64,000 nt of DNA from Struthidea cinerea (GCA_013397865.1 VZTI01003142.1:3241-67240), one strand, 5' to 3'. Positions 35,655 through 48,844 are shown, counted from the stretch's first letter. Translations and numbers: made by a program. The notes: a model not told the origin generated them from the letters alone.

Positions 35655-38600
35655 ACACCAAGCCTCTCCCACTGGGCATCTGCACAACAACAAACACACC
35701 AGGCTACAGACAGAGCTGCCAGCTTGCCCTGGCTGGTGGCCAGCAGTGCACAACACTGGCCACTCCAGCCAGGCACTCAGGGTGGACACAGGACACAGTA
35801 ATTGCAATTAAAGCCACACTCCCTGAGTTTGGCCCCGTCTGTCTGCGGAAGCAGGTGGATCGGGAGGGGCGGATGATGGAAAAGCAGCCAGGTGTGTGGC
35901 GTTGGGAGGGAGTTGGTGCCCTGCTGTTTCCTGGTGCCCTGGGAGTGGAAGGAGGAGACAGAACCAAGGCTGAGTGGATGGAGCCAGTAACAGCTGAGAG
36001 GTCACGGTGGAGGGGTGGCTGTCGCTCCCTGGATCCCTGTGGGGAGCTCGAGGGAAGCCGTGCTGGTCATGGAGTGGGGCTGGACCAGATCACGCCTTCT
36101 CCCAGCTCGTTCACTGCCTCCCTGGAGGCTTTATCCCCCAAGGCATCTGCAAGATTTCGGTCACTGGCTCTGGATGAGGACAGGGATGGCTGTTTTGGGG
36201 AGCTCCCTGCAGCTTCTTGTGAGGTTCGGCTTCTTCCCTTCTTCAGGATTTTCCCATCCCTGGAACACCAAGGAAAATTTATCCTGGGAGCGGAGCTGGG
36301 AGGTGCTCTGCACACTCATTCCTCCACATTCCTGTGCAGCTCTGCTCTGGTGGCACCAGTGGAAATGTTAGCAAAGAACTTGACAAAATCCCCAGAGTTC
36401 TGTTTTCCTGGCTTTGCAAAAAACAGTTCTGCTTATCAAGCAACCCAAAGAAATGCGAAGATTTTCACTCGCTCTTCGTGTGGGCTCAGCTTTGAATTTT
36501 AAAAAGGGATTTGCCAATGCAATCTTGCAAAATACTCCAGTGCCAAGTCCAGCTCTCCTAAAATACAAGTTTTAGGAGGAGGTGAGCTTTCATTCTCCTG
36601 GGAAAACATGCATTTCTGACAGATTTGAGGGAGAACTAAGGCTTCTGTGAGGTCATGCCGCTCCCTGGAGAAATGTCCCCTCGTGTTGATCAACAGGGAC
36701 CAAATCCTGTGGTTTGTGGCACCAAAGGCTGAGCTGCTCGTGAGCCTTGAAGCTTTGAACAATGGAGTTGTGCCCATGTGGTCACAACCTACAACAGCCC
36801 TCAGATGGAGGGATTTAAATCTTCTTTCCTCTGCTTGAGTCCTGAGGCTGTGCCATGGATACAGGTGCTGCCTTGGGGGTTTGGTGTGGCCAGGAGATCA
36901 TTCCCTGTGTCCCAGCCCTGGTCTGTGCCCAGGGGAAGGCTCTGCCCTGAGGGTAGGAACCAGCCCTGAGTCCTGCACCTCCAGGAAGAGCCTTTAACCT
37001 CAGCATCTTGGTCACCTCTGTAAAACAAGAGGAATTTAAAACCCTCGCTTGCTTTGAAAAAGCTTTGCTCGTGCGTTCTGCAAGGCAGGAATCACCTCTA
37101 AAACCCTTTCTGTGGTGGAGCCGTGGTGGGGGCTGGGGCTGCTCAGCACGTGTGGGACGAGGAGAAAGCAGAGCTGAGCAGGCTGCTCCAGCAGGACACA
37201 GCAGGCTGCTCTTCCTAAGCTTTCCACGGAAGGGGAAAACCCACGAGGGGGGACACACCAGTGCCTGGTGCGTGCTCCAGTGCTGCTTTTGCTGAGAAAA
37301 GTGCAGCTTCGGCACATGTGGGACCGGGCCAGATCTGAAACACAGCCTTTCTCTCTGGAGGCAGGAGCGGTGTCTCTGGGCTCCTTCATGGCTGTGTCCT
37401 GTTGGGGAGATGACAAAAGCTCCTGCAGGCTGCTGGGCTCATCCCAGGAGGGCCAGACCGCGGCTCAAAGCCGTGGCCCAGCTCCGTGGCAGGAATCTCA
37501 CTCCCTCACGCCTGGCAAAGCGCTCCTGTCACCATTAGCACGTCGCTGCCTGCTGCTTCTGCTCTGCCAGCCTTGGTGGGGATGTGAGATTTGGCCTCTC
37601 GGCGTCAGCCGGAGGAATTCCGACGGCAGAGCACGGAGAGAGCGGCTCCGTCCCGCTGGGTGCGTGGGGACGGCGGGTTCCGCTCTCCCCTGTGCTGTCA
37701 GGGCGTGTGTCGGCTGGGGATTGTTCCTGAGAAATACTCCGGAGCTGCACTGTCATTTTCTGGGCTGAAACTTGATAATTGAGCAAATACAGCGTGGCTT
37801 TGTGCTGGGAGAGCACCATAAGGTAAACAGGAAGGAATGAGGGATTAAGACGTCTCTGCTCTGAGGCAAGGTGACAAGCCCGGAGCTGTGACACCTCCGT
37901 GCCGAGGCGAGGGGCCCAGCTGTGGGCTGGCATGGCACAGCTGCATTGTTCAGGGGTGAAGAGCAAATAAAAGCCACGGGAAAAGAAAACAAGCTATAAA
38001 ATTCTCAGCAAAGCACAGAGCCCCAGCAACTGCGTCCTGACGGCCCCGTGACAGCTCTGGGGAGCGGCAGGCGAGGGGTCGAGCTTTTGAAGTCCCGAAG
38101 TCGTCCTTTGCGAAGGCCCCCTGTTAAAATAGGCCCGGTGTTGACTTTAGGCTGCATATGGTGGAGGAATTGGACATCTCAGCCACAGCAGCCAAAGCAG
38201 GGGGCCACGTTTTTGGAGTTGGGCTGACTGGGTGTCAGGCCGGGCCTGTCCCAGGTGGGGTGGGGGATGCAGGGGCAGACATGAGGACTGTCAGCATGGT
38301 CAGGGCTGCAGATGAGTGACAGAGCCCGTGGTGTGGAAAGCTGAGGGAGAAACCAGCAAGGAAGGTCTTGGAATGGTGTTTGGAGCTCAAACTCGTGTGT
38401 TAGAACTGGGCAGAGTGGGAATACTGGGAAGGTCGGGCAGGTGATGATGGAAACCCCTTCCCACAGGGCAGAGGGGGTTCCTGAGGTGCTGGGAAGGGGG
38501 GGTTCTGCAGCAGTTTGGGGACCTTGGCACCGAGCAGTAACAACACCAAGTGAGGGTGGATGAGAAGGGAGATGAGCGGTGCTTCCACGGGGGAAGCGTT

Positions 38601-38978
38601 TGTGACGGAGCCGAAGGTGCCGCAGGGGTTTGTGTGCTCCGTTCTCTAACCAGGGACAGGCCCTCACAGCCCGCCTGGAACCCGCACTGCGAGCAGGCAG
38701 AGTTAAAGCCATACTTACCGCAACTCAGGACAGTGAAATGTGCTCTTGGCAACCTCATCTGCCCCTCCAAAAAGCCGGGCTCGCCTCCCAGCACAGGCCA
38801 GGAAGGGATGTGGGTGAGCAGTTGGCCTCCCACAGCCAGAGGTGCCGCCAGGGCCTCGCACCCTGCGAGCCCCCCGTCCGACAGGGCACACCCGCAGAGG
38901 GGCTGGCAGCAGCTCCCCGCGGTGGCACCTCCTGGCTGGGCACAGAAGGTGACAATGTCCCCTCTTGGCCTCTCGCAG

Positions 38979-39167
38979 CCTGCAACTGCAACCTGCACGC
39001 GCGGCGCTGCCGCTTCAACATGGAGCTGTACAAGCTGTCGGGGCGCAGGAGCGGCGGCGTCTGCCTCAACTGCCGGCACAACACGGCGGGCAGGCACTGC
39101 CACTACTGCAAGGAGGGCTTCTACCGCGACCTCAGCAAGCCCATCTCCCACCGCAAGGCCTGCAAAG
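38979..39167 (+). CDS. NTN1: Netrin-1, internal exon encoding laminin-EGF module 2 (LE2, domain V-2)
   Basis: Netrin-1 is a secreted, laminin-related guidance cue that binds DCC/neogenin and UNC5 receptors to steer axons and migrating cells. This 189-bp exon adds two bases to a split alanine codon, then 62 full codons beginning CNCNLHARRCRFN and ending at SHRKACK, then one base of the next codon. The acceptor is a pyrimidine-rich tract ending ctctcgcag; the donor is gtacgg directly after the exon. Eight cysteines (exon residues 1, 3, 10, 28, 31, 40, 43, 61) give a complete laminin-EGF module. The arginines at residues 8, 9 and 11 form the basic RRCR patch that, from published netrin-1/DCC structures as I recall them, makes the second receptor-binding site. 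The LSKPISHRKACK ending fits bird netrin-1 better than netrin-3. There is no stop or frameshift. The LamNT/LE1 exon lies left of the window. Confidence 0.97.
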
Positions 39168-40063
39168 GTACGGCACCGGGGACGGGATGGGACAGGGTGG
39201 GATGGGGGGAATGCACAGCTCCTCCTTCCCCAGCCCCTGCCGGCAGTGCCGGTTCCGCAGCTCTGCCTCTCGCCGAGCCCCTCCTGCTCCTCCCGCTCCC
39301 GAAGAGGTTTGGAATTGCTTTTTTTGCCGCCTGGAATGACTCCTCGTGCCCCCACGTTCCCTGTTGTCACCCCTGCAGCCTCCCGGTGAGGACAAGGCCA
39401 CCCACATCCCCTGCCATCCCCTCTCCCGGGTCTCCCCAGCCTCCTGCTGAGGCCATGGAAGTAGGAGTCCTCACTGCTGAGGGTGACTTCAAATCATTTC
39501 AGGGTTTATCGCTTACAAACTGTGCTTCATCTGCTCCTACCTGGCCATCACTCTGTAAGGGCAGAGGGGCACAAAATCCCAGCTATGGGTGAGATGGAGA
39601 ATTTAAATCGGCCTCCTCCAAGCCCTGTCTCCAGCTCCCACCCTTCAGGCAGAGCTGAGCCCACGCACAGAACTTGTCACTCCTCCGGGCGAGGAGAGAA
39701 CAGAAAAAGGGAAAACGAGTTTATTTTGAGCTCGGAGTATTTTGAGGTTTCCTCGTGTGGCCGTGGAGGCGAGCTGGGCTTCAGCTGGGGCGGGAGCAGC
39801 AAGAAGAGCAAATGCTGCAAATGAACCTTTTTAACTCTCAGCTGCTGCTGAAGAGATGGAAATCCTGAACCTGAGGTGCAGCAAAGGAATCAAACGTTCA
39901 AAAGCCAGGTTAGAAAATGCTGGAATTTCCCACACAAATCTTCAGCTCTTTTCTCTCTAAAGATTCATTTCCACAAGAAATGGAAAGCTTTTTGGACTCA
40001 AATGGGTATTTTTGCCTGGGAAGTTTTGTGTCTCCGGCATTTTCAATTTTTTGGTTTGTTTGG

Positions 40064-40076
40064 TTTTTTTTTTTTT
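40064..40076. repeat. 13-T run in a T-rich stretch
   Basis: A homopolymer inside the AT-rich segment 39,860-40,250. No feature of a retroposed poly-A tail could be linked to it. Confidence 0.7.
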
Positions 40077-41439
40077 CCCTACTGAAAACAGACACTTTTT
40101 GCCATAGCAGAAAAGAAATCCCTTTTTCAGACAGTTCTATTCCCCTTTTCTTTACTTTGAAAAAACTATTCCAATGAGAGCTCACAGCAAAGGCTCCATG
40201 AAAGAACTGCCAGAGGCATTTTTTTATTAATTCAACTCCATTAATTCAGCCTAACAGACACATCCAGCTAAGCTGCCTCTCCTCTCCCTTGCATTCCTCG
40301 TCTCCCACTCCATCCCATGCACGAGGTGCCTCAGCTCACAACACATCAAACATCAGCAAATTAGAGAGGCTGGAGTTGCATTGTTCGAGACTGTTGGTTT
40401 GGGTAATTATGCAAAAATACAACATTGCAGAAATGCTTGCACAATGTCTCCTTCTTTTTAACTTGAAGAAAAGGAGAATTCCACAAACTTCTGCACGTGT
40501 TGCAGGGCACGGGTGAGGCTCAGGCAGCTAAAGGTGAGCAGAAAGCAGAGTTGGACAACACCCCCTGCCCAGCTCAGGGCTGCTGGTGTTTCCAACAGCC
40601 AAACCTTTAATAATTGCTAAATAAAAGATTTTTCTAAAGATCCGAAGTTCGGATCAGCAGTCCAGGTAAAAGCACGAGGAGAAGCTGAGGTTTAAGGATG
40701 GTTTTCCCTGATGGATAACAGTGATCCAGCTGTGCCAGGTGCTTTGCTCTGTGTTTGTTTCCAGTGGTTTCCTTGCGAAATTGATAAAAGCCTGGAAGTT
40801 GTCACTGGCCTGAGACACCCTGGGACAGAGCCAGGCCAGGCAGGCCATGGCACGGAGGCTGCAAACCACAGGCAGAGGAGCTGATGACAGATGGAGCAGG
40901 GATATTGCACGGAGTGGCAGCGCTGGGTGTGTGCCAGAGCCTGCCAGGCTGGAGCTGGGCATGGAGCCGGGCATGGAGGATGTGGCTGCTGCGGGTGGGT
41001 GGTCAGGCAAGCCCAGGGACACCAAGCCAGGGCTCCCCTGGCATTCCAAGGTCAGGCTGCAGCTGATCCCTGCCCCAGCCACAGATCCCGGGCTGGAGGA
41101 GTCCTGCTGCTCCTGTTCTGGGGGATGGACGGGCTCATCCCTGCGGGCGGGGGAGCAGGATGCCCTTTGTCCTGGGGCACAGGGACATCCAACCCCTAGT
41201 CCTGGACACACCCCTGGTGTGGCGGCTGTCCCGAGAAACACAAAACTGGGGGTGTGAGAAATTTTCACGTTCATTTTTCCAGACTCAGACAAGGATGAAT
41301 TGTCCCTTTTTTCTCCCTGGCTTTTGAGAAATCACCAAGAGCTCCCAGCACGCTGAAGCCCTGCTTCCAGTTCCTTCTGCTTTCCCTCTGCTCCAAATGA
41401 TGTTGCAAGTGAAATTCCACATCTGGGTCCTGCAAACCC

Positions 41440-41660
41440 TCGTCCACCCCGCTCTGTCACGGGCCGCTGTAAATCAGAGCCCTGGTGTTGGTTCTTTTGA
41501 TTAAATTCCCTCCTGATATTTGCCAGATTATTGGCACTAATGTAATTCCATTGGAGTAGAGTCTGCAGGGTTTTATAGCCCGGCTGTAAAACAGCTCTGC
41601 TCTTCGGAGAGGCTTTGCACACTTTTTGATGAAAAGATGACAAACGAGACGTGCTCTGAA
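41440..41660. promoter_or_regulatory. AT-rich candidate conserved non-coding element
   Basis: About 200 bp including cttttgattaaattccc, gccagattattggcacta, atgtaattccattggag and tttttgatgaaaagatga, within a GC-rich intron. The composition resembles a vertebrate developmental enhancer. No alignment was available. Confidence 0.33.
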
Positions 41661-44600
41661 TGCACTTGTGCTGAGGCTGCCAGCGCAAACCCCTCGTGCA
41701 GGGGCAGGATTTGACACCTGGAGAGGTCACACTCATCAGGGCTCCGTGTTTTGGGAGGAAATGGGATTGTCTGTGTGCCTGGTGCTGCTGCAGCCTGGGG
41801 AGTTTTCCGGCTGTGCTGGAGGATTTCATGCCTTGTGCAAACCCCAAAAAGCACTCCCAGCCTCCCTGCCCGGCCTGGCCTGCACCCACCGAGGCTCAAG
41901 ACTTGACATCTGCATTTTGGAGGCGATTTGGGTTGGAGCAGAGGGAGGTGAGATCTGTCCCCACGGGCTCAGCCTCCCGTCCTTGATTCCATGAGCGCAG
42001 CTAAAGGGCTTTTTCCCACCCAGCCGCAGGCACTGAGTGGGGAGAACCCGAACCCCTTTGGCTCCGGGTGCTGCCGGGAGAGCCGAGCGGAGCCCCCGGT
42101 GACAGGGACAGTGGCACCGGTCCCCGTCTCTCCCCACTGACTATAGAGGGAGCTGCGTGACCAGCTTAGAGCCGAGAGCTCATTCCCTGGAGGCTGGGCC
42201 AGGGGAGATGGAACCTCTCTCTCCGTGCTGCTGGATCCCGCTGGGAAGCTGGGGTGCCGGAGGTGGCGGGGGGAACACCCACGTCAGACAGCAGAGCCTG
42301 AGGATGGTGCCACTGCCCCCGGAGGTGCCCCACTGCTGGCGTCCCAGCGCAGGACAGGGACAGCAGCCTGTCCATGGTTCCAGTCGTGCTCAGCTTCCCT
42401 CCAGCCTTGGCGATGGCCCCTGTCAGACACCACGGTCCCCAACCCACACCTGGGACGGGCAGACAAGCTCACAGCTGAAGCATCCCACAGGCATTGGGAT
42501 GGCCTGGCTGGATCCCCTACACCAGGGCTCCGGGGCCAGCAGGGCCCGCAGTGGTGGCTCCTGCCGGGCTCTGTCCCCAGCCTTTCCTCACTGCAGGGCT
42601 CTGCTGGGACCAGCACAGCTCTGCCCTTGGGGTCACCTCAGGAGGGGCTGAGGTGCAGCCTGAGGGAGATGTTCCCCTCTCCAGAGCTGCCTCATTTAGA
42701 TGCCCATCTCTCATCCAGCTCAACTGTGGTTGTAAGGAGAAGTCCAAGGCAATACTTTCCAGGAATTCACCCCAGGGAGTTGTCCTTAATGTCCCCTCCT
42801 TTCCTCCTTTTCCTCCTCTTTGGGTTCCAGCTGGAGCCACTGTTGAGATGAGAGAGGAGCCAGCTTGTAGTGCTGGCAGGGCTTGGGTTGGGCTCTTGTG
42901 TGAGGGCTTGGTCACCTCGGAGAAATCACATCCCTGGAGAAATTCCAAACTTCCCAGGCATCGATCTGCCAGGCAAGACTTTAATTTCTCCCCAGGACTG
43001 TGGAGGTTCTCTTCCACTGCCACAGGAATGATTTTCTAGTTGCATTTCCATCCTGCATTTGTCAGTGGCTATGCCTAAGCCACCCCTTCCCCACAGCCCC
43101 GTAATTCCTTATATCGATGTTATTCCAAGCCCTGAGAGCTGATTTACAGCTCCTGCATCCAAAACTCGTCACCACAGCCCCCAGACACACACAAACCATC
43201 GGAGAAGGTTTCTAGAAATGCAGCTTTAAGCTGTTCATACTCACAGGTCACTGTGGGGGTGTCCTGAGGCAGCACCGGAGCCTCAAGTGCCACCAAGTGC
43301 CACCTCCTCCGTGGCACGCTGAGGACCCAGGGCAGAGCTGCACCATTCACCCACCTGGGCTGGGAAGCTCCCAGAGAAAAGAAGGGACATGAGCATTACT
43401 GAAACTCTTAAGCTGTTCTGAGTTTGCAGAATGAAACCATGGAAAAGTGGTGATTTTTGTTCAGATGAAGATGAGCTCAATGCAAGGCATCTCCCTGGCC
43501 ATGCCAGCTTTTTAAAAATCCATTAAAATCCACATTTTAATGATGGATGAGCAGACACATCAAATTAGGCAGCTGCCTCTGTGTGAAGCAGAATGGGCAG
43601 AGTCTGCTGAGTGGTGGAATTCGGGGCGAGACGCTGCTGAATCCAGGGAGCCGTGGGGAGGATGGAGGAGGCTGCTCCAGAGCCTCTCAGAAGGACCTGG
43701 AGTCTCCATTGCCACCTGGAAACCACCTCAGCACCTTCAGAGGAGAGGCACAACTGACGGCTGAGTCCCAGGTCCACGGCAGACGCGTGGGTGATCCGGC
43801 TGAATAGGAAAATGTAGACAGCATTGATTCCCTGACAAGAGCCGGCTCTGCATTCCTGAAAAATCGCATCCTGGCAATGCTGCTGCCCAGGAGGAGTTTA
43901 CTGGATGAACTGGGGGCCGACCACCTTCCAAACCGGGGTTTGGGTTTCCAGCAGAGAAACATCCAGGAGCAATCCCGGAGGGCAGGTTGGGACTGTGGTT
44001 TGTCAGAAGTGGCGAGACAAGAGAGGGGAATTTGCACCCTGTTAAGAAAATAAAGCCAGACTGAAGCCCAGCTCTCCATCGCTAGCCTCAGACTAAGGAC
44101 AGAAGTTGCTAAATTCACTTGCACAGCCAGACCTTTGCATATCTGCAAGACAGAGGAAAGAAAAGGAATAAAAGTTTGCCTTCCCCAGAAATGTTTTCCA
44201 ATAACTGGGATAATTTCCTGCTTCAGACCAGTTCTCAGGAGTGGAAAGTCCTTCAGGCTGTCAGATCCTGAGAATTAAACCCCAGCTCAGTCCTGCTCAT
44301 CCCCACACTCTGGTTTTCAGCGTACTAAAATGAAAAGGGTTTTTTTTCTGGTAGGAAAGGATTTCTTTTCCAGTTAAACAGATGCTTCTCAGAGCATCAC
44401 AAGCCAGGGGCTGGGATTTGTGCCCCAGGAGTTCTCACTGGGATTTCTCCCTGCTCTAGGGTTGCTGGGGACTCTCCCCACTGTGGATGCTTTGGTGCCC
44501 CATGAGGGCTGTGCACACCAAAAGGATCCTTTTCTGCAGAGCTTTTCCAGCTTCTCCCTCACCTTCTCCACTGCCTCCTTTCCCGAGGCTTGTGGCAACC

Positions 44601-46079
44601 TCATTATCTCCGAGACTTGTGCTCCGTTGCCAGATTTGGTTTTTATTATGAGTGGGAGAATGCATTTGTAGGAACCTCGTTTCCTCCAGAGCCAGGCTAA
44701 AAACGCATCAGGAAGAGAAAAACTTTGCCTCTATTTTTTTCCTTCAGTAACGGCATTCCCAACCCACTCTTCCTCGTGCAACATCTCAGGAGAGCAGGGG
44801 GAGCTGGGTTTTGCTTTAGATCCAGGAGGACACCGTGCCCCACTGAGCTGCTGCTCTTGCACCTGCAGCTCTTGGACCACACTTGACATTTCTGATGGAA
44901 AAATAAGAGGGATCACATCCTCCACGATAAAACCCAAGTCTTACCAGCAAAGTGGGGGGAAGGAAGCCCCGATGCTTCATCTCAGCATCGCTGGCAGCGT
45001 CTGCAGCCCTGCTGGAATCACGTGGGAAGTGCAGCTCTCGGTGGACAGGGGAAGTTTGAACCATTTTGGAACAAGGGAATTTTCAAGCATTTTGGGAAGT
45101 GCTGCCATAACTGCCCCATTGTGTGTGGCACCGATGCCTGCCCACAGTGCACCTGCCCAAAAAGTGGATTTATGGCCGGGGTTCCAAGGCCCCTCCGGAT
45201 TAGCGGCGACTCCGGCTCAGCGGAGGCTTTGTGGCCCTGTCTGTTCCTTGTTACGGAGGAGACAAAGCCAAGGTCTAATCTGTGAAATTTGGCCCAAACT
45301 GCAGGGCACCAAAGCCCTTGGCTCCCCCGAGTGCCAGTTCAGGAGGGGAAACGGGAGAGCCCTGAGAAGTGGCTCAGGAGGAGGCACAGCAGGAGACACC
45401 CAGAGATTGTTTGGCTCTGCCCGATAAAAGGAGGAATTCATGTTCTGCTGGCAAGAAACCTTTAAATCTCCAGGAGAATGTGCTGAGGGACATTGAGCCT
45501 GAACATGATCCTTTGGAGGGCTAAATCCAGCTCCCAGCGTCGCAGACAGGCTGCTGAGCTCGCGGCAAAGCAGTTAATGGTTAATATTTAGAGTCATTAT
45601 TGGTATGCAGAGTTAGCACAGAGACATTTCAACCCCTGCTTCTGCTTTGCAAGCCAGCTGGGGCCAGGCTGGGTGGGGGCACTCCAAATCCCAGTTTCTC
45701 TTCCCCATAAATCCCTGGGATTTGCAGGACGTGCTGGAGGTGCTCTGGCAGTGCCTGTGGGCTCTCCCATCCCCACAGGATGTCCCCAGAGCCAGCACAA
45801 ACCTCTCCTCAGCACTCAGGCGCACAGGTTCAGCTCAGACTTCCCTCATCCATGGACAAATAACCGGGATAGGGATCCAAAGGATGGAGCCCTGAATTGA
45901 TTTCCCAAAGACAGGAGCCAAAGAAAAGCTGTAAGAACATCCTGTCCTCCTTGGGACCACTTCAAGGTCACCTCTGGGATGGATTTCAGCTATGGGGGAC
46001 AACTGGACCCACCCCAGGAATTCTCACACCTTGAGTTCCCTGGGAAGATGTGCTCAGAGGGAGCAGGATTTAAAGTACC

Positions 46080-46560
46080 TGAGTTCCTAAAGTCAGTGGA
46101 GAAGGAAAAAACAACTCAACAACAACAAGAAAACCTCACTTAAGTAATAATGTCAGAACCACCCCCATAAACACTAAACCATAAGGTTGAGACATGTTTG
46201 CTGCATCAGGATGTTTCATTGAGGCAACAGGAGAGTTTAAGCTGAATTTGCTTTGACATTTTGACAACAAACCTGGGTTTGTTGCATTGTTTTCCAGCAG
46301 AAGTTTTCTGTAGCCACATTTTTTCACTCCCGTCAAAGTCTTCGGAGGAAAGAAGGGAAGCAACCAAAGGGAAGCAATTTTTGGCCACAATTCTGGAAAA
46401 GCATTTTAAAGCCTGGTTAAATATAAATGTGCACCTAAGGCATGCTGGCTACCTGGGACTTGAATTTGTACTTAAAACTGAGTGTGATTCCTGAATACAG
46501 GAGCCTTCATCAATGATTATTGCAAATTAAGGGTTTTTTTCCAGTTTAATGCATTGTTGG
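46080..46560. other. AT-rich intronic segment of unknown nature
   Basis: Roughly 480 bp of low GC with no repeats I recognise and only short open frames. It could be an old transposon or a conserved element; I cannot tell which from the sequence. Confidence 0.3.
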
Positions 46561-47239
46561 GTTCCTGCTCAGTCCAGAGGATGGATCGGGAGCCCTGAGA
46601 GGTTTGTGATCCTGGCACATCCAGGGTGACAAGAGGCAATCTGTACACCCTGGGAAATCCAGCCTTTTGCTCCTGTCCAGGCAAAAGGATTTTTCATCAC
46701 TCTGAAAACCTCCCGAGGAAGCAGCTTCCCTGAAAGCAGGAAGATGCTAATTCTCCAGAAATGCAGATCTTTTCAGGTACCTTCTCCATAAAGATCACGC
46801 TTGAGGAGAGCTGGGCCTGGAGGTTTATCCCTCTGTTTCCCTTCGCCACACGTGTGTGGGGCAGGATTAGCGGCTGAGGATACCTCTGCCCAAACACCAG
46901 GGGTGCGAAACTATTTGCATTTTTGTCATGCTGTTTGTCAGCCTTCAGTGGGGCAGAACCATCTCAGCAACTCCAACCAGTTGAACTGAAAAACTGTGGG
47001 GTTTTTTTATCCCAAGCACGGCCCCAAGAGGTTTCCAGGTGTTTTTTATCCCCAAACCTGAGCTGGAGCACAGAAAGGCGGCGCTGGCTGGGCTGGGGTG
47101 GGCGATGCTCTGCCTCAGCAGGTTTGTACAGAAAATAGGGGCTGATTTGGAAGCTCCAGACAGAGCTCTAAAAGCTCACGGCAGCCAGTTCTGCAGAGCC
47201 TGGCCCCGGGGGAAATCTCCTGGCTGCAGGCGGTGAGGA

Positions 47240-47480
47240 ACTGCCTGGCAGTGCTTATATCCGTATATATATTAATCCCAGCTAATGTAACTACAGATGT
47301 TCTCATTCAGAGCCCTATCTAATCCTGTTGGGCCCTTGCCATGGTGTCTCGTAGCAGGAGTTCTACGAGTTAATTACGTGCGGTGCAAGGCAGCGTTTCC
47401 TTTTATCGCTCAAAAGGTTGCCTTTTCAGCGCCCTCAATGTCCCTTTGTCGCCGGGCTTTGAGGACCAGTGAAGAGGAGC
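47240..47480. promoter_or_regulatory. Candidate conserved non-coding element with a 7-bp hairpin
   Basis: An AT-leaning island with tatatccgtatatatattaatcc, gttaattacgtg and ccttttatcgctc. It also has a perfect 7-bp inverted repeat (47,348-47,354 and 47,363-47,369, ctcgtag/ctacgag) directly before the TAATTA. Candidate enhancer by motif content only. Confidence 0.35.
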
Positions 47481-48488
47481 ACCTGTCTGACCCTCCCGGC
47501 GCTGTGCATCGCTTGGCAGCCCTCCAGGTCTCTTGGCAAGGCATCCCGAATCTTTTCCGTGGGTGCTCTCCGTGCCTTTCACGCCGGCTCCCAGCTGAGG
47601 ACGCGCTATTGATTTCTCTAGTGCCCTGATATGAATTCAGAGTTTCCCTCTCCCCCTTTCACAGCACAGCCTCCCATCTTGTGGCTCTTCTGAGCTCTGC
47701 TGCAATCAGCCAGATGTTTCATTGACTCCTAGATCTTTTCCTGGAGTGGATGCAGTTAATTGGGACCCTTCAGCGTGGATGAGCCATCCTGTTCCCTCCT
47801 TCCAATTATGCATCCTTCTGCACTCCGGATTTTGGCTGCTCTCCGCTCATCCATTCGGCCACTTTGGGTCTGTCTCGCAGAGAGCGACGTGGTCTCCTCA
47901 CATCTGGAGCAGCCACGCTCAAGGTGCTCACCTGGAAGTGCTCTCAGCTCCCTGCTTTCCAGGCCAGGGTTGTTTCATAGGAAAAATCAGCTTCTGGGAG
48001 CAGAGGCACCCCCACTGCTGCCCTCCCCACAGATTCCTGCTCCTTGTTTTCTCCTCCACAGCCATGTTTTCAACCAAAAAATAACTTCATTTTTAATTAG
48101 GAATTCCTGGTCATCTCTGCCACAGATACTCAGCATAATTTTTTCTTAAAGATTTTCTGAAAAAAGTAAATTCTGAGAGTTATTTCCCTTCCTCCTGATG
48201 CTCTGTGGGCTGACAGACTGCAGACATCCCTTTTTCCTGCTCCAGCATCATCTCCGTTTGCTTCTCTCCCATCTCGCTGTACCCTCTGTGGGGTGATCCT
48301 TTCAAGCAAGGCATGAGGAAAAACCACGTGTTATCCCACGGATCATCTCCAGGGATGTCCCGGACACGCTCCCTTCCTGATCAGAGAGGTTCCCTCCGCT
48401 CTGGTGCCTCGAGGGCTCTGCTCAGTGCAGGGCACTGCTGAATTTCTGCATCTCGGTGCGTGATGAACCAAATCCACAAATCCTGCAC

Positions 48489-48534
48489 CCAGGGAAGTTC
48501 AGGAATGAAAGCCAGGGAAGTTCAGGCATGCAAA
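48489..48534. repeat. 23-bp tandem duplication
   Basis: Two adjacent copies starting ccagggaagttcagg, diverging in the last few bases. Confidence 0.8.
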
Positions 48535-48844
48535 CCCTTTCTGTGAGTCCCAAGGTGCCCACGGAAGGCAGCGATGCCAGAGGGGCTTTTGCAGCAATCA
48601 CCCCCTCGCTGAGATCCCGGTGCACACTTCCCTCAGTTTGGGGTTACAGCCCAAAGGAATTTGAACTGGATTGGAAAAATCAGCATCAAGCACCAGCAGC
48701 CCGGCCCTCCATGGCTGGGAAGGAGAAGAGCCCGCAATTGTTGGCTGCAAGTGTTTGCACTGGCCGGGGAACTGTAAATTACCTTTAATTGCTCCTAATT
48801 GCTGGCGCTGGTTCAGTTTCTCGAGGACAGGGACAGCAAATCCA

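Larger units (their letters stand above)
1..38978 (+). other. NTN1: NTN1 intron upstream of the LE2 exon (5' end outside window)
   Basis: It ends in the acceptor of the LE2 exon. No sequence coding for the LamNT domain or LE1 was found, so the previous coding exon is to the left and this intron exceeds 38.9 kb. By stretch: 1-450 minisatellite and CpG-rich sequence; 850-1,660 AT-rich candidate enhancer; 2,200-2,285 octamer; 3,540-3,770 small AT-rich island; 4,000-6,800 unremarkable GC-rich sequence; 6,830-7,930 hairpin and homeodomain cluster; 8,000-11,750 unremarkable apart from a 19-bp duplication; 11,755-13,200 AT-rich spot and a degenerate repeat; 13,200-20,300 mostly plain sequence with an AT-rich island near 15.6 kb and a GGA microsatellite; 20,658-23,840 three tandem arrays; 24,000-27,400 plain; 27,470-27,745 GATA cluster; 28,000-30,240 plain; 30,389-31,797 transposon remnants; 32,000-38,978 plain apart from a 56-bp duplication. 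Confidence 0.9.

Noticed and set aside
38387..39592. Open frames of 279-327 codons on both strands over the LE2 exon
   Set aside because: Only 38,979-39,167 in the netrin frame is coding; the rest is intronic sequence read through the splice sites.
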